Counted from the first letter of the stretch, positions 24,401 through 39,400 are shown. The stretch: DNA of 64,000 bases from Sphaerolaimus hirsutus (GCA_964036195.1 OZ038453.1:11507206-11571205); one strand, 5' to 3'. The notes: generated from the letters alone by a model not told the origin. A program made the numbers and translations.

Positions 24401-27400
24401 CCTCGAACGAAACAAAAAGTTAAAACTTGTTTTCACAAAGAAACAGCCACAAAAGCAACGTTAAAAACAAACAGATCTGGGGCCAGTTCCGAAAATTGAA
24501 AAGTAAAATGGCAAATGCGAAGAGAATTGAGAAGGAAATTGGTAAAAGCGAAGGCAAATCACATTTTTTTACTTGCCATTTCACTTCGCATTCGCCATTT
24601 TACTCCTCACTTATCAATTTGCGGAACTGGCACCAGATCAACCACATTTTTACCCTGCACAAGACTAGGAATTTCAAAAAATTTAAACTTCAAAAAATTC
24701 CCAAAAATCTAGAGCAACATAAACACTCAAAGATACCCCCCCCAACTGTACGCACATCATTGAAGAGGACCTCTGGCCACTGGTTCACCTGGTTGCCGAT
24801 GACCACGGTGCGCAGCGGCAGCGAGGCACCGCCCCCCTCGCCCGTCTGCGCCGCGCCGCCCGCCGCTCCCGCTATTGGCTGCTGGGAGGTCATCTGCGAC
24901 CGCAACTGGGGGGGGGGGGGGGGTGGATAGGGGGTAGGTGCACCGATTGAGGGAATGGGTGCACTGAGGTTGGCATTGAAAAAATTGGGGAGGTTTTTGT
25001 CTTTAAAATGACTGAAAGCATAAAAAATTCTTATTTTTTCCTTCGCCTTTTTGATGAATGATTTGATTATGTAAATACGTTAAATATTTATAAAAATCGT
25101 TAGTATTACATCATTTTTACAGAGATAAAATTTTATTTCATTTTTGATTTCTGTTTTACAGTTTACAGTTTTACAGAGATAAAATTTTACAGTTTCTGAG
25201 ATTATATTTAATAAAATTTTCTTAAAACCATCCATTTTTCAATGCTCACCTTCAATGCGTGCAAATCATTCCCATTGTGATCAAAAAGCGCGTTAAATGT
25301 AATGCCGTAAAGACACGCGTTAGGCATCACGCGGTCAACACACGCGTGTATCAAAGTATTTGAATGAACAAAATACACCAAGCTAGATCAATACATTCAT
25401 TCTGAATAAAACGTAACAATCGTCACTCTGCAATAACGTGCTTTGAAACGTAAATATAACGAACGCAACAACTAAATTGTAACGGCGGCTGCAACGAAAC
25501 TGGATTTATTACAACAGTATTTTAGAATCTATAAAACACACAATCAATCTATCCCTCTGTAGGAAACAGACGACTTCACTAGGGAGCCTTGGTGCAGCGG
25601 CGACCTTCGCCACGGGTCACCCGACACATCTGCGATAAAACAGACATGTATTTACTACACTGGCCGCAAGTATATGCACAGTACGCTTTAAGTAATAAAT
25701 AATGTACACTGCGTACGTAACGGACGTCATTACTTTGGGGGTATTTTGAGGGTGGATATATTTTTCCACAGCTCAGACATCGGGGCACTTCGAGGAAAGA
25801 AATTCAGAGGTGATTAATTCCACGAACTACGGTAGCTTTCTTACAGCTCCTCACTGCAACTCCTTACAGCATTTTAGCTGAATGTCCAGGAAGGAGATCT
25901 AGGCATTGTAACCCCAAAATCTACCAAACACAGGCAAAAACGCCAAAAAAACCTCTCCCAACTACCGTATATCCTCAAATAAGTCTCCGGGGATTTATTT
26001 TGTCGTAACAGCATTTTTGAGAGGGTATTCGATGGGGAGTTTTTCGAGGGGACTTATATAAGGTTATATGGTAAATACACATATTCACCAGCTGTCGCCA
26101 GTCTCCAACTTGCTCAGCATGTTTGCAACCAACTGGTGCGCCTTCAAACCCCCCTTTTTGAGCACTATATTGGCAGTTTGACTACGCACGCTCTTCACTT
26201 CCTTGGATGTGGCGCCGCCGCCGGCGCCAGAGTCTTGGCGCCAATGTTTCTGCTCGCGGAATGGCGCCAGAATCGAGTGCAGCGACGCGGCGAAGTTTTC
26301 CGGCTGAGTGGGGGTGGGAGGTTTTGTAATGCGGCGCACACCCTTACCCCCGAGCAGGGCGATGATTAAAGTGAAAATGATTTGAACTGAAAATTGAAAA
26401 AAAAGTTTTAAAAACAACACAAACCAGCTGTAACAGCTGAGCGACGCCGGAAAATGCGTTGAGCAGCAGCAACAAATGGGCGCAAAGGCGCGGCCCGCCC
26501 CCAGAAACGGCCGATTCCCCCTGGTCAGGTGCTGGCGCGCACAAAAGCCGCTGCAACAGCTGCACGAGGGGAGGGGGTTGCAGGGCAGGTCCCAGATCCG
26601 ATTAGATCGTAATGCTCACTAAGGCGCCCGACACGGGGGTGTTTCGGTGCACAAGTAAACCCGGTGCACAAGTTTTTACACCCCGTGCACAAGTCTAAAC
26701 GGTGCACAAGTATAGTGCCCGTACTTGTGCACCGGGCTGGGTGTATAGGTACTTGTGCACGGGAACCATACATCGGGACATACCCCGTTCCCGGGTTGAA
26801 ACCAGATAATACAAAGGTTACTAAGCCCTCTCAAAAAAGACTCCCACTCAAAAATCCTGGATACGTCCCTGTGCACCACTTGTGCACAATGCTGATGCGC
26901 CCGGTGCACAAGTGTGGGGGGCATACTTGTGCACCGGGTAGACTTGTGCACGGGGTATTAGTACTTGCGCACCGGTACAACTTGTGCAACGGGTTTACTT
27001 GTGCACTGGTCCTGCGCCGAGGGGGTGTATCGGTGCACAAGTAAACCCGGTGCACAAGTTTTTAAACCCCGTGTGTCGGGCACCCTACGTTCTGATGGAA
27101 GCGCTGGCAGTGTGCCAGTTGCCTTACCTGTGCGCTGTCCGCAGCCAGTATTTTGACAAACTTTTTCCAAATTTTGCGATTCGCTTTGTCATCCACGTCA
27201 ATCTGAAAATGGCCATTTATCGAATAAAAAAAGTTATTTCATTCGTGCAGTTGGGAAAAGCGGACATTTTTTCGAGACTCACCAAATTCTTGCGCATGAA
27301 ATGCGTGCACAGCATGAACATCTGCGTCTGAAACACAAAACGCCGTTACAACAAACCAAAACAAAAAAATAACAACAAAACCAGAGTTAACAAATACCCG

Positions 27401-30400
27401 TGCGAAAGGCCTGAGGGCGGAGTCGAACGCGTGCTGGCACATCCGCGGCAGGAGGCACAGCAGCGCCGCCTGCGAAAACGGTTAGGAAAAGCGGTTTCAG
27501 AAATTCAAAGTTTATATATATATTTTTTTAATAAACAATTTTTGGCGAAAAAAATCCCGATAGTGAGACCCAAATCCCGATTCGGAAACCCGATCCCGAT
27601 CCCGAAAATTCCCATCCCGATCCCGAAGATTCAATCCCCCTTGAACCGCTACTCACGGGCTGTCTACTGGCGGGCGTCTCGAACACGGCCAGGGGAAGCT
27701 TGCAGCTGCGCTCGGCGGCGAACGTGTCCAGCAGCGACTCGAACTCGCGCAGCACCGACGAGTCGGCCGCGCCGCCGCACTGACCCACCTGCGCCAGTGG
27801 CGGCATTTAAAAAATGTGATTGAAAAATATCACTTTTTTATTCGAAACTGGAGGCCCACAGTCCACACACTAGTTGACACATGTCACAGTGCGTTGACAC
27901 GTGTGTCAACTGGTCTGTGTCAACTCATATTTAGGCTTCAGTTGTCGCACAGCGATCTCCCAATTTGTCGCAATATTAATTTTCAACATTGCCGCGTGTA
28001 CATATGGAGATCTCTCTGCGACACGTGAAGCCGAAATCTGAGTTGACAGTTGACAAGTTGACACACATCTGTCAACTAGTGCGTTGGCTGCAATCTCCCA
28101 ACGAGACAATGCACGCAGAAACCGACAATCCAGGCGACCAGCTCCCCCACGAGCGCGTGCAGCAGGGGGTTGGCGCTCTGGGCGGCCAGCTGCACACAGC
28201 CCTGCAGAACTTCGCGCAGTCGAGAGTCGACGCCGTTCGATGAAATGTCCACCTGCGCGGCGCAGACCAGATATTTCAACGTTGAGTTGGCTTCGGGGCA
28301 GGGGGCAGTATTTATGCATTTGAGCAAGGGGTCAATTTAGCAGGTGGACAAAAGACGGGAAAAGTGATGTTTATGTTAACTCTACGTTTAAAGCAAGTGA
28401 CAAATAAATTTGTCACTTCACAAATAGGTAAGTGACAAATCAACTCACAAATATAGGTAAGTCAAGTGACAAGTAATATTGTCACACTTGTCACTAATTA
28501 GTCTACTGATGCCTTAACATAACTTGGCACTTGGCCAACCATCACACGCAATCGCACAAAGGTCACCTGTATGCCCTTGCCGCGCGTGACCAGGTGCAGC
28601 AGCGCGGCGCAGCGGGCGTACAGCTTCGTCTCGGCCGGCTCCCTGAGCGACGCCGCCGCCGCAGACAACAGGGGGCACAGCATCGACTGGGGGGGGGGCA
28701 TGGATAAAAGTGAACTTATGCTAGATAATAGCAAAATAAATAAGTAGTGGGAAGTAGGGATGGCCAAAAAATAGTTTCTAACGACACTGTTTTATAATAA
28801 TACAACAAACTTTTTTAAATAAACCGGTTTAAAAAACATCCCCAGTTGGAAGTAGCCAGAACTAGGTAAAAGTAAGCACATATATAGCCAAAAATAGCTA
28901 TTTAAAACGTGAACAAAGGCAAAAAGTAGAACAATTATGGATTTTTAGTGAAAATTTGGGCAACATGGCTCAAAACTTACTACCCCAACAACACCCCCTT
29001 CCAGACCCCTTACTGTCAACCCAACAATCCAACCATGATCACATCCGCAGGCGGGTGCGAGTGCAGCAGCACCAACAGGAGGTCAGCCAGGCGCATGCGA
29101 AACACACTGCCCTCCCTCTGGCCGCCAGCCCGCCGCTTTTGGGCGGAGTTTGCGCGCGCTCGGAACGCCTCGCTCAGCGCTGCGTCCAGACGAGTCATGG
29201 CGCCGTCGGACAGGTCCGAGTTGCCGGCCGACTGCGAGTTGACGAATGGATGGACACGTCAACTGGGGTTGAGTTTCAAATTTGAATTAATGGTGAGTGA
29301 AGCAGGGATTTAGTGAATTTGGACCCCTCCGGTGGGGGCTCCATATAGATAAATAGCAAATTGCTACTCCGGTGTGATGCTGAAAAAAATTGTCTGGGGA
29401 TAGTGGGTTTGGGGGGGGGGCCTTGTCAAGGTGTATAAATTAAAAAAGGAACAAAATGGCTAAAAAGAAGAAAAATGACTAAAAATATGTGAAAAAAACT
29501 AAAAATAGACATATACGCACATATAGCCAAAATATTTGAAAATATCTTTGAAAACATGTAATCGTGAGAACAAAAATCCACACATTTCCCCCCAAAACAA
29601 CTTCCAATCATCCAACCCCCCCCCCCCCACTTACACTGCTATCTGCACCGGAGTCGCTGTGGGACGTGTCGAGCAGGCCGGCGGTGCCGAGGGCGGACTG
29701 GACGGAGGCGACGAGCTGCGGGTTGACGCCCTGCTTGGACGCGTCCGACCCGCGCGCCGACTCGCCGCTGCCGCTCAACTCCGACTCGGACGCCGATGCC
29801 GAGGCTGAGGGTGGGAGTTTGCACTGTTTTGCTCGGCCCTGTGTATAAATTCATGGGAAATTGATGTAATCAACACTAGGGATGGCCGATGTTTTTTTAA
29901 CCGTGTTTAAAAAAATGTTTGTTTGTTTTTAAAAAAAAGAGGCATCGAAAACACCACGTAGCCAGGGGGGGGCGGGGGGGGGGCGGCCGCCCCACCCTTC
30001 CCGGGCCGGACCAAAAAATGTGCCAGAAATGGCACTTTCAGACGACGATTTTGTTGACAGTTTGAAAAAAACTTGCGCGCAAGCGCGCATTTTCCATCCA
30101 CAACATATATTTTCGGCTGACCGGTCTCCGAGGCCTCAAAGCCAGTGAAAATGGACTCAATTCCTGTCCATGTCGCTCGATATGCCTGTAAAATACAGGC
30201 ATATACTTATGTTTTGGCGCCAATGCCAACGCCAGTGGCGCCTTGGCGTGGCGCCTACGAATGGCGCCAGCGCCATGGCGCCATTCACCTACTACAGGGG
30301 AAAATTTTAGGGGGGGGGGCACAGCCCCCCCCCCCCGTTCGCCGGGCTCCGTATACAATCCGCCCTCCCGCTCAAAAATCATGGCTACGTCCCTGATCGA

Positions 30401-33400
30401 AACCTTTTTTTAAACATCAGCAAATTTTTTTGTACTATGCACTAGGTATTTTGCATTTTTTTGCGCGCAAGCACGCAATTTCACACACACATTACCATTG
30501 GTGGTCGTTTTCATTAAATTTGGGGTATTTTTAGTGTGAAAGCTTCCATTTGTTCATGCTATTGTGTAATAATAAGCCGTGATATGTTAGTGTAGTATAT
30601 AATCTCCAGCAGATGTGCTCCCACATACTTCTACAGTGTGAAACATCACTGTCAATGTATCAGCCTTCACTTATAACTTTATTCAAGCACTATTCCATGC
30701 AAAACTTGACTTGAAGTCATGAACATTTGACAAAAAGCGATATATGTAACAAGTCGACAAAAAATGGATATTTTTGACAAAAATAACCACTTATGATGCT
30801 ATCCCATGGCTCCACAGCCATTCTTTGGCTATATTTAGCATCACAAAGTACTGGCAATTGTCTGATATACCTGTATATGTTGACCCATAACCACATTTGA
30901 CAGCTTTTTTTAAAAAAATAACATTTTTTTGCCCATTCCTAAGCATCACTTGAGATATGCATTTGAAGTAGAAATACCAACAAAAAAAATCGAAAACAAT
31001 TTTCGATTTCCAACTTTTTTCTAGAAAAAAATAGACTTTTGTGGGGGATTTTGGGGGTGAAATAAAAATTTGGAAGATACAAAAATGGGAAATTCGAAAA
31101 CGTTTTCGAATTTTCGATATTTTGGCAATTTTAGTCGACATCGAGTCGGGATCAGAACTAGACTTACTTTGCGAATGAGAATCGTCGTCGACCGGCTGCG
31201 CGTCGACACCCGGCTGCTGCAGCGCCTGCCAAAACGGCACAAACCAGTGTTTTTTCACTGACCCCTCCAAAAGCAACTTTCACTCCCCTCCAACTAAAGA
31301 CTTCACACAAAAAACCGAACCTCGAAAATCTGCGTCACATTGCTTTGTTGAAAATGCGGGGCCAAATAGTGCACGGCGACCTGGGCGGCGAGCCTGTAGT
31401 GCTGGTGGTCGAAGGACAGCAGCTGGATGCACATGTCCACCAGGGGCGCAGACACGCCGCTCGGGTCCGGCGAGGCCGACTTCAAGTCGTCAGCCATGCT
31501 GTGGAGCTCCTGCGAGAAGAGTCGTTGCAGTGTTATGGTGGCCCACACACTAGTTAACATCGAAAATTCGTGTCAATTGAATGCCAACAAAAAAATCATC
31601 TAGAAGCATCAGACTTGACAGAAACAATGAAAATTGAGTGTCACTATATAAAATCATCACACAGGAGAGATTAAATCACATAATTAACCAATATATTTAT
31701 ATAGGTTATATAGGTTTTTTATATAGGTTGACACGAATTTTGATGTCAATTACCAGTAATGTATGTGGTGGACCCATTATGGTGGTGGTGTGAAGCGGAG
31801 AACAAAAAGTTGTTAAAAATATATGGAATATCGACATCGGGAGTCATATCGAGAGAAAGGAAATGAAAACGACATTGAGTGCATCATAAGTTTCAATATT
31901 TTCGATCGCCAGAATTAACAACAAAAAGAAAAAAACACCATTCCCACCGCCGAGTAACTTTCACGCCTACCACAGTTTTTTCAAGACGATCTTAGGACGA
32001 GTCACGAAACGTGATCAATTCATCAATAGGGTTCCAACGGGATCGACTTTTCCGTATCGGGATCGGGATTGTTTTTTTGAGATTTCGGGATCGGGGTCGG
32101 GATCGGGATTGACATTTTGAGATTTCGGGATCGGGATTGGGGCTTGGGGACCACAAAATCCCGAAATTTTTCGGGATTCGGAATCGGGTCCCCGTTTGGA
32201 TGGACCTAGTGATGGAATGGCGCCATGGCGCTGGCGCCATTTGAGGGCGCCAAAGGGCGCCGCGCCATGGCGCCATTGGCGCTTGGCGCCATTTTTCTGT
32301 GGCGCCCTTGGCTCCTGCTTCAGAAGGGCGCCGAAAAGGCGCCAGCAGGGTTTCACGGTGAGTGCAGTGTAAAAGACAAAAAAAATGAAAAACGCATCCG
32401 TGGATGATCTAAATTCGCCAGAATAATGGACGGAGTGGTGTGAGTGTGTGGAAATCTTCCGTCCAACGGTTCATCAGATCTGTCTGACGGATCAGAACAC
32501 AAGAATGATGGACCGTCTAACTTGCAAAATCATAAATAAACGGATTTAAATCGTTGCAATTAGAAAACATTGTTTGGAAAGGTCTATTTGTAATGAATGG
32601 ATTGTTGTCAAATGACAATTTCCATTGCATTTGAATTCGTCATGTGTATTTTATTCAAAAATTTCTTGTTGCTAGCCTTGTTTTTGTTCATTACATTCTG
32701 GATAACGCGAATTAAGAAGTGAGTGGTGCTGTAGAAACATTTTTAGCACACGCATGGTTTTGTAGGCACTTTTTTATCCTGGCGCCCTTGGCGCCTGGCG
32801 CCCTATTTTTCAAATGGCGCCATGGCGCCATGGCGCCCTCTTTCCGTGGCGCCCCTGGCGCCCACTTCCTGAATGGCGCCTGGCGCCCTTTTTCTGTGGC
32901 GCCCTTGGCGCTTGGCGCCCACTTTCCGAATGGCGCCATGGCGCCCTTGGCACCTGGCGCCATTTTTTCTGGCGCTTTTCCATCACTAGATGGACCCGAT
33001 TCATCCCCCCAACAACCCACAACCTGCAGATTCTGTCCCACGGCCTGGAGCACTTGTGCGTCAGTCTCTACGAGCTGGGCGAGCGCCAGGTGCGCCACGA
33101 GCGCGGCCAGACTCCTCGCCCAGGGGCACTGCGCGCTCAGATCCAGCCACTTCTCAAAGTCCTTTTGGGCACGGCGCAGCTGCGGGTGGTATTGAATGGT
33201 TATTGTGCGGCTGTGGTGCAATTTAGTGAAAAGTGGAAAGTTCGAAAACTAATAGGTTTGTTTTCAAACCATCCGAGTTAACCGGAATGAGAACTCGGTT
33301 AACTGCACGAATGATAATCCCTGAGTCGTATCAATCACAGAAACCCGTGGCTCTCGTCATATGAACCTACTCGTCATGTAAACCAAACCGTCACGTGGAC

Positions 33401-36400
33401 CCAACCCGGTTGAATAACATGATGGCCGGGTCTACATGCCGAGCGGGTTCACATGACCAGCAGGCCTACGACAATCACACTCGACACGATCAGCCACACA
33501 AACATCGCAAACCCCTCAAAACGGACCGATTGCCTCAACTGCGCATCGACGTGTTCCTGCTCGGCCAGCTGCTCGAACACGACGTGCACGAGGGCGGCGC
33601 TGCGGTCGGGCAGCGACATGACGCCCGTGGACGCGCCCGGCCGCGGCGTGCGCACCACGTAGTGCGACTGCGAGAAATAGATCGGCTGGGATCAATAGAA
33701 TAGAATTAATAAAACGACAGGAATCGAACCAACGCTGAGCATGTGCGCCATATTGCCAGTCCACCGGGCGGCGGCGCCGGTCGCCTGGCCTTCGCATTGG
33801 GCGGCGGCCCGACTGCAGTGCGCCCACAGCGTCGCCAGACACTGGTGCACGTCGGCCGACTGCAGCTTGAGGCCGGCGGCGTACAGCTGCCGCAGGTGCC
33901 TGTGCAGCGCGGCTGCAGTCTGCGCGCTGGGCGGCTCGTCGCCGCTGGCCGGCGGCGCCAGGGCACTGAGCACCTGCGCGCCGGGCGACAGTGATATCGA
34001 AAAATTTTGAACAAAATAATCTACAAAATGATCATTTTTGGAGAAAAAAATCTCAAATATAACCATGTGGGAACTTGACATCGTTACAATTGCGAAACAG
34101 GGAAAATTGGTTGAGGGGTTGTCTCTCCTGGGGTTGAAAAAGTCTATTTTTTTCAAACACCTTGATTTGAAAAAATCACTTTTTTGTATTAAAAAAATGA
34201 AAATCAGTTTTCACCCTGATTAAAAAATATATCAGATTTTGTTCTTTTAAATCAGTTGACAAAATCAAGCGCCATTCCTAGTCTCTCCTCTTTAACGGTC
34301 AATCCCGCACCATAACAATTGAGAAATTTCAGACAAAGTGTCAAATTCAACAAAAATTCAAAAACAGCATCAAACGCACCTGCGCCACGCACTTCTGCAG
34401 CCCATCGGAATCGAGCAGCTCAGTGAGCCGGAACAGGAGTCTGCCGCTGGTCAGTTGATCGATTGCGGGCGCCGCCGCCAGTGCCGACTGCACGATCGAG
34501 AGCGCCGACTCGCCGCAGCGGCCGCATTTGCCTGGGGGGAAAATCGAGGGTTTGCACTAGGGTGTCAAAAAATTTTTTTTACGGAAAACGGAAACGGAAA
34601 CGGAAAAAATTTTTCAGTGGCCGGAAAACGGAACGGAAAACGGAAAAAAATTTGCACTTGGCGGAAAACGGAAACGGAAACGGAAAAAATTTTTCAGCGG
34701 CCGGAAAACGGAAAAAGAGGCCGGAAAAACGGAAACGGAAAAATCAAATTTGCACGGAAATGGGAAAAACTTGCTGGAATTTTGCTGGAAATTGGATAAA
34801 ATTTGCTTAATTTTTGCTGGAAGTGGAAAAAATTTGCAGTAATTTTGCTGGAAACATAATTTTTTTTACATCGTTGACAATCTGCATGAATTTTTGCCAG
34901 TTTGGCTGATCAGAAGACCGAAAGTTGAGCCAGAAAAAGGTAAAATGAGGTGGAAAAATGCAAAATTGAGGCGGAAAATGGAAAAAGGCAGAAAAACTGG
35001 AAATTGAGGCGGAAAACGGAAAAAAGGCGGAAAAACTGAAAATTTAGCCGGAAAACGGAAAATGAGCCGGAAAAACGGAAACGGAAAAAAATGTTGCCGG
35101 AAAACGGAACGGAAAACGGAAAAAAAATTTCAGCAGCCGGAAAACGGAACGGAAAACGGAAAAAATTTGCCTGCGGAAAACGGAAACGGAAAACGGAAAA
35201 CGGAAATTTGACACCCTAGTTTGCACTGCGAAATGAATGAATTATGTATCAGATAAAAGATATTGTTTTAATTATAATTTCTGTTATTTCGAGATTTTTT
35301 GCGGTTATATTCACTGAAAATCGCGCACTTGTATTTTCAGGTGTATAACTATTTTCAAAATATTTAAAAAGATTTTTTTATTTATAGGTCTTCCCATGCA
35401 GACTTTATCGTATTTTCGCCTAGTGAATTTTTCAGAGTTAACATTTTATCAATTAAATAACGGTTTGGGCAAAATTAAAAGGAGGGGATAAATAATACTA
35501 TACTTGATATAATCTGGGCGAAAAATTCCACTGTTCAGAGCGCAGTCTCTGGGATATTTAATCATGAGCTGTACCTCTCCAATTAGGTGCGACACATTTA
35601 AAATCCCACAAAAAACAACCCATTCAAAATTTCGCAACGTACACTTAGCAATGGCGGCGACGCACGCATCAAAGAACCGCCTATAGTGTTGATTGAGGAA
35701 CTTTGCGTGCTTGGAGCTGGAGGCGAGCCGCACGCAGCTGGGCCACAGATGTTCGTCGCGCGACAGCATGAACGCCACCTGGGCGCAGACCCAATTTAGA
35801 GCGCGAGTGAATAAGTTCGTGAAATCGAATTTGGGCCCTGCAAAATTTCTATACTCGGCGGACATAACACTTATTTTGGGAACCTACCATAACCCATCTC
35901 AATGATGTACCAAAAATTGTAAAGTTTTATTCATAATATTTTGTTTTTACTATGGAATATTTAATCACGAAATTAATCACAAAATTTTATTCATAAAATT
36001 ATGGTAGGATTCTGCGCATACTTTGCGGTCCGCCGAGTATAGTAATTGTGTGAATTACTAAAAATCTGATACTGGTGGACCAGGCCGAAAGTATGGAGTA
36101 CTTGACCTGCTAGTTACCCCAACAGTTCTCAAAAAAATCCTCAAAACTTTCCGCAACCAGTAACATAACCAAAACAACCCACCAAATCGCACACGGGACC
36201 ACCACCCTCCGCACCCCCCTGCCGCCCCACCATCTCCACCCAGAGCGCGCCCCAGTTGCAGCCGGTGCACACCCACTTTGGGTCGGCGGTGTGCAGCGTG
36301 CCGCGCGCCACCAACTTCCACACCCACTGCGCCAGGGCCGGCGCGTCGACGCCGGTGCGGCCGAGCAGCAGCGAGTAGAACTGCAGCACCGACTGGGCGC

Positions 36401-39400
36401 AAGGGTGGGGCCGAGTGCTGCCCGCGCTGGTGGATGGCTGAGAGGCGGGGCTTATTCGAGTTTATTAGGGCCAGAGAAAGAGGGACCAGTGAAATCAGTG
36501 GTGAGCAAATGAAGCGACAAATCGAGGGAAAGGAAACTCAAGGGGTATAACCAACTGACCAAGAGCAGTGCGCGCAGGTGCTCCTCGTTTTGCTGCAGTG
36601 AACTTAGGTCGCTCAGCTCGCGCACAATTGGCAACTTGCCCACGCGTTTCTGGGTGGTCAGAAAATGGTGATAATGGATGATCCATATTTTTGTTTCTTC
36701 CAATGTAGATTAAAATATGTGATGAATACCACTGGATCACGTTCTTTGGGAAGCTCTGGGAAAAGGAGCTCTTTGGGAAATGACATTTAGCTCATACCAC
36801 GTTGTGGATTCACTGTGATGAAAAATTGCATGTGTGCAGCAACAATGATACGTCATGTGCGCTCAATTGAGTTAGAACGTAAGACGTCCGACACGCGGAT
36901 ATTATAAATGGCTGAAATTATGCTCAAAATTTAAAAAGAATCCGGCCCCAGGCAAGACACCCAATCAAATAAATAAGTTCACAAATCAAACACACAGGGT
37001 GGAGTTGGTGCAGCTGCAGGACCAGGTGCAGTTGTCCCGCGGTCGCGTCGCCCAGCGGCACGTGCAGCGCCGCTTTGAGCACCGGCCACACGCTGCCCTT
37101 CCACTCGTCGCTCGACACCTGTGCGTTTAGAATGGTATTTGTAACTCGCTGGACACGTGTAAAATACATATATATATATTGTATATTCACATACTTACTA
37201 GAGAAAAAAAGTGCAAAATTGCACTTGCCTCAGGCAGGAATCGAACCCGCTCCTAGGGTTGGCCGATGTTTTTTTAAAACGTTTTTTATTAAAAAAAACG
37301 TTGTTTTTTTTTTAAAAACATGACGTCCGAAATGTTTTTTTTTTTAAACATCGACCGAAATTTTTAGTACTAAGCACTAGGTATTTTGCAAAATTTTTGC
37401 GCGCAAGCGCGCAATTTCACACACAAATTGACATTGGTGGTTGTTGGTGGACGTTCGAATAATCCCCAGTCCCGAGATAAGGGGGGTCTATAAAAAGGTG
37501 GTCATTTTACGTGGCCAATATGCACATTGAATTTGAAGCTTAATAACTCAGCTATTTCTGGGCCAATTTGGATCGTTCAACACTTAAAATTATCGGCACA
37601 ACCTGTAGATTCCATTTTTGTGGGCGGATTAGTGATGTCTGAATTCCGTATGCCGATTTGACCCAGTTTTTAAACACCAAAAATATTTTTTTCTGAACAT
37701 CCTATCATGTACTTTAGACGATGGGGATTCATATACCAAAAAAATATTTCAATATCTCTTTCCAATCAAAAGTAATAGAACTTTAAACTTCCGCCTCACA
37801 TACATGTAAATAACTAATCAACAACAATGAATACAGATAACCTGAGCATAAAAATGAAACTTTCAGGTTTTTCTGATCATTTTGAGTGTTCATTGGTGGA
37901 AATCGGCTGAGAAATGGCTGAGATATGGATTTCTGAAGTTACATGCATTGCAAGGACGTACGCAGGGGGGGGGGCGGGGGGGCGGCCGCCCCCCCCGTTC
38001 CCGGGCCGGTCATAAAAAGTTTGACAGGAATGGCACTTTTGTAAAGCTATTTTGTAGCTACTTTGAAAATTTTTTGCGCGCAAGCGCGCAAACCCCACCC
38101 CGTTGTTAAATGTATAATTTAAGGAGTCCGAACAGCATTATAAAAGTGCCCCAAGTGGTCATAGTAACTATATCTAGGTCTTAATAGGTACCTATATGGT
38201 ATACGTTGGCGCCAGCGCCAACGCCAATACTTGCATGGCGCTGGCGCCTACAAATGGCGCCAGCGCCATGGCTCCATTCCTTTACTATAGGGCCAAATTT
38301 TAAGGGGGGGGGCGCCGCCCCCCCCCCCGTTCGCCGGGCTCCGTATACAATCCGCCCCCCCCCGCTCAAAAATCCTGCGTACGTCCCTGATGCATTGCTC
38401 ATAATGCAGATTTTTCTATTTATTGTTGGGAGGCGAATGTTTAAAGTGATATAACTTTGGACTGGAGAGAGATATTGAAATAACTTTGGGCCAGATTTAT
38501 TCTTTTTGTCTATAGTAAATGATAGCACCTTCAAAAAACACGTCTTGAAAAATTATAATTACGATTATTTTTCATGTTAACAAAACCGGGTCAAATTGGC
38601 ATACGGAATCAAGATATCACTAATTTGACTACAAAAATTGAATCTGCAGGTTGTCCTGATCATTTTAAGTTTTGAACGATCCGAATCGGCCCAGAAATGG
38701 CTGAGTTATTAAGCTTCAAAGTCAATGTGCATATTGGCCATGTAAAATGACCACTTTTTTATAGAAACCTCTTATCTCGGGACTGGGGGATTATTCGAGC
38801 AAACAAAAACATTTCTTCATAGCCAAGACCCGAAACCCCAACATACTCGAATGGCATCAAAATCGGTTGACGTACAAAAGAATGGAAAGCACAAATGTAT
38901 ATTTGTATGAGATGGCAAAAAAAGACACTTTATTAGTTTACAACCTTTGGCTTTCCTGCATATGTTATGTAAAAAACCGTTTTCTGTAAACACTAGAATC
39001 AAACAAGCTAGATAACTGATGAAAATGGTCCAAACAGGATCTCAATGGTCGATTTTGAAAAAAAGTAAAAATTTAACACTCCAAATCCCGACCTGCCGCG
39101 CCGCATACAGCACGCAGTGACACACGAACACGTCGAGCATGGTGCTGGACTCGCGCAGCGCCAACAGCGACTGCAGCACTTCCTGCAGTTGGGCGCCGCG
39201 CTGCAAGAATGGGAGGAGGGGGTTGGACGGCGGACAAGTTTTAGAAACATTTTTTTGGAATTCCCAAATCCGAAAAATGCAGTATTCCGGAAATAGCTGA
39301 GCGGCCTCCGGGATAAATAGGGAGCTGGGCAGATTGGGGGATACCCCCCAACTAGGGTTCAAACGGGATCCCGATCCCGATCCCGGATCCCGTGAAATTC

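Noticed and set aside
25579-25640. Possible exon with acceptor TTTTATCGCAG
   Set aside because: Joining it to exon 29 makes a stop codon immediately; exon 30 at 25250-25382 fits instead.
21125-26085. Two separate genes, one ending at TGA 26085
   Set aside because: Exon 30 restores phase across this point, so one continuous gene is simpler; not fully excluded.
26640-27060. CRISPR-like array of GGTGCACAAG repeats
   Set aside because: Units alternate in orientation, spacers are irregular, and the sequence is in an intron of an animal gene.
32712-33281. Long overlapping frames on both strands in the GCGCC arms
   Set aside because: GGCGCC repeats lack stop codons in several frames. Only 33024-33179 on the - strand has splice sites and fits the gene.
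33449-33499. Membrane helix at the end of exon 16
   Set aside because: The hydrophobic read-through (VWLIVSSVIVVGLLVM) lies past the chosen donor and does not fit exon 17 as well; probably intron.
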